The notes beneath the pieces were generated by a model. The model searched no databases and had not been told where the DNA came from. It was given only the letters and a program-made list of their open reading frames with translations. 7,749 nt of DNA from Candidatus Nitrosopolaris nunavutensis (GTDB lineage: Archaea > Thermoproteota > Nitrososphaeria > Nitrososphaerales > Nitrososphaeraceae): contig DAOM01000267.1 in assembly GCA_002501855.1 (NCBI GenBank), positions 1-7,749 on the forward strand, given 5' to 3'. Of the stretch, positions 6,142 to 7,749 are shown piece after piece. Positions within the stretch are counted from its first letter, which is position 1; each line of letters starts with the position of its first letter. Made by a program: the position numbers and the translations under genes.

Positions 6142-6146
6142 GGGAG
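6142..6146 (+). promoter_or_regulatory. Ribosome binding site deciding the BshC-like start
   Basis: GGGAG, 5 nt before the ATG at 6152, is complementary to part of the archaeal 16S rRNA 3' end. With the TATA-predicted transcript start near 6140 it fits a very short leader. An alternative is a leaderless GTG start at 6140. Confidence 0.55.
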
Positions 6147-6151
6147 ATCCG

Positions 6152-7720
6152 ATGGCGACTGCAGCGCTAGGACGTACGCCTCAGGTGAGATCGCTATTTT
6201 CAAAATATGAAAATGTCGGAGAACCAATCATTTCTGACTATATATCTTCTATACCAGAAAAGCTCTCAGATGCTGTCAATAAAATTTTGACACACACAGA
6301 GGATATCGCTACTAACGATTTTATACTGAATAATCGGCGCAAGTTGCAAATATTGATCGACAAGTTTCATAGAGAGGCGGCCACAATGACTGCCGGCGTT
6401 ACTAACAAGCTGAGATTATTAATCGATCCAAAAACACAAATTTTTGTATCCATTCATCAACCAAACTTATTTGCGTATGGAGGTGTGTTCAAAAAAATTG
6501 TGCTTCTCCAAACACTCATGAGGGCTGTTGAAGAACGTAAATCACTTAACAAATTTGTAAATTTGTTTCTGATTGTAGATCATGATTTTATGGATGACGC
6601 GTATATCCGTTTAGCAGAGCTTCCAAGCATAAAGCACTCCGATGGCAGGCTGGAACTGCGGATGCCCGTTAGCGAATCGAGAAGATGGCAGCTAGTATGT
6701 AATATGCCGTTGCCCGGACGAACAATCCTGGATCGTTGGAGAATGCAGATTTATTCGTGGGTTAGAAATTCATTTTCATCGGTATATTCGAAATCGGATA
6801 AATCTATGATTTTGGATAACTTTGAGCATTTTTGGCGGAACGTCGAAGAGTCGTACTCAAGGTCCAAATCCTACTCAGATTTTAATTCTTTTTTAATGTC
6901 ACAACTGGTTAATGCAGAATGGGGCTATGATACATTGTTTGTAAGACTTTCTGAGATGTCTACGGTTTTTGAAGATGGTTTCAAGTATTTGATTTCTAAT
7001 TTTATGAAATATTCAGACGTGTTGAGTAAAACCGAAAATATGTTCTTCCGTTGTGGCATAGATACAGGAGTCAGCCCGACCTCGTATCTGCATGCACCTT
7101 TGTGGGTGCACTGCCGGTGCGGAAGTAAGGCTTCAGCAAGAGTGCACAGGAGCCAGCAAGATCAGATATCGCTAGCAGGCACCTGTATGTCATGCAAAAA
7201 GGCTATCGAGGTAAACCTAGGAAATCACAATGACATAACGATTTCAAAGGATATGCTTCAAGGCTTATCTCCTAGGGCAATCCCAATTCTTCTATTGCTT
7301 TCACGTGATCTCGGTATCACTTGCTATGCCTCTGGAACAGGCGGTAGTATGGGGTACACAATGGTCGGAGCCATGGTCTTCAAGGAACTATCTATTAAAA
7401 TGCCTGTAACCTTAGTCTGGGCTGCCACAGATGTCTACCGTGGCCTAGCTCAAGCAGAGGCTCTAGAAACACTCCCATTATCAAAAGAAGCGGATATTTC
7501 TAATTATGTGGAGATCCTAAAACAAAAAAATTTAGACTACAACAGTAAAATAGATCCTTTGATAGCAGAGCGGGCTCGTCTAATAAGAGCTGGCGGATCA
7601 ATCGATTCGGTACTATCGAATTTGTTTAGGTTAAAGCAAGAGCAACGAAAAATACGTCAACTCATAAAAGTTGCCGAGAAAGTAAAAAATGCAACAGAAA
7701 CAAAGCCATCTATTATAGAC
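6152..7720 (+). CDS. BshC-like protein with zinc-ribbon insert, 3' truncated at contig end
   Basis: At least 523 genuine residues, numbered here from the ATG at 6152. Motifs follow the order of BshC, the enzyme that adds cysteine to GlcN-malate in bacillithiol synthesis: FVSIHQPNLFAYGGVFKK (about 98-115), where BshC has its GQQAG...GP...YK loop; FLIVDHDFMDD (139-149), where BshC has EDHDF; and LSPRAIPILLLL followed by ASGTGGSMGY and KMPV (about 372-419), matching BshC's SPN...GP.EI.Y...MPV stretch. Between these sits an insert with C321-x-C323 and C345-x2-C348, a likely Cys4 zinc ribbon. From about 449 the chain is a charged helix or coiled coil, also the place of the BshC coiled coil, and it is cut off. 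HQPN also resembles WbqC-like proteins, so family assignment is from motifs only. The apparent stop at 7739 and the last six residues (LSLIHI) come from sequencing adapter. Confidence 0.7.
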
Positions 7721-7749
7721 CTGTCTCTTATACACATCTGACGCTGCCG
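7721..7749. other. Illumina Nextera transposase adapter (sequencing artefact)
   Basis: CTGTCTCTTATACACATCT at 7721-7739 is exactly the 19-bp Tn5 mosaic end used in Nextera libraries, and it is followed by GACGCTGCCG, the start of the Nextera adapter arm. It is untrimmed read-through at a contig end, not genomic DNA and not a transposon. It supplies the false C-terminus and stop codon of the preceding gene. Confidence 0.98.

Noticed and set aside
6122..6151. N-terminal extension of the BshC-like protein from TTG 6122 or ATG 6134
   Set aside because: The TATA box predicts transcription starting near 6140, downstream of both codons, and GGGAG is correctly placed for ATG 6152.
6103..6210. A 35-codon frame starting MVIYIDVGIVYVSGRS that overlaps the start of the BshC-like gene
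   Set aside because: It starts before the strong TATA box at 6110, has no ribosome binding site at a usable distance and ends within the larger gene. Probably chance.
7721..7739. Tn5 or insertion-sequence end
   Set aside because: The 19-bp mosaic end is engineered and is followed by library adapter bases, so it is a sequencing artefact and not a mobile element.

Overview
This 7.7-kb window is an A+T-rich piece of an archaeal genome. The clearest evidence is a full-length threonyl-tRNA synthetase with the archaeal N-terminal editing domain. Several genes also have a TATA box about 26-29 bp upstream of the start codon, the spacing of archaeal leaderless transcripts. The ThrRS sequence and a small Cys/His protein beside it resemble what I remember from Nitrososphaeria (Thaumarchaeota), so a thaumarchaeal relative is the best guess. 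No ammonia-oxidation or other lifestyle marker is present. The right end (7721-7749) is an Illumina Nextera transposase adapter, not genomic DNA, so the window ends at a contig end and the last gene is truncated.

Layout: (1) 1-1173, plus strand: the C-terminal tail of an unidentified protein, then, 3 nt after its stop, an agmatinase-type ureohydrolase starting at TTG. (2) 1174-1348: a short convergent spacer with one weak hairpin. (3) 1349-3525, minus strand: a 68-residue Cys/His small protein followed 50 nt later by thrS. (4) 3526-3957: a largely gene-free A+T-rich stretch holding the small-protein promoter, repeated TTAAC motifs and an 11-bp direct repeat. (5) 3958-5878: a possible small membrane protein (plus), a CarB/PylC-like ATP-grasp ligase (minus) and a divergent PHP-family metallohydrolase (plus). 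A 21-bp inverted repeat sits midway between the two divergent TATA boxes. (6) 5879-6151: an A+T-rich spacer with a 32-bp-period direct repeat, leading to a textbook TATA box and ribosome binding site. (7) 6152-7720: a large BshC-like protein with an inserted Cys4 zinc ribbon and a C-terminal coiled coil, cut off by the contig end.

The left half is mostly housekeeping (polyamine or guanidino metabolism and translation). The right half is the interesting part: an ATP-grasp ligase, a PHP phosphoesterase or hydrolase and a BshC-superfamily protein lie together, with the first two apparently sharing one regulatory region. BshC is the cysteine-adding enzyme of bacillithiol synthesis in Firmicutes, and ATP-grasp enzymes commonly make amide bonds. 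The group could therefore be part of an undescribed archaeal pathway that builds a small amide- or thiol-containing molecule. That is inference; no BshA or BshB homologue is visible here, and the contig stops too soon to tell.
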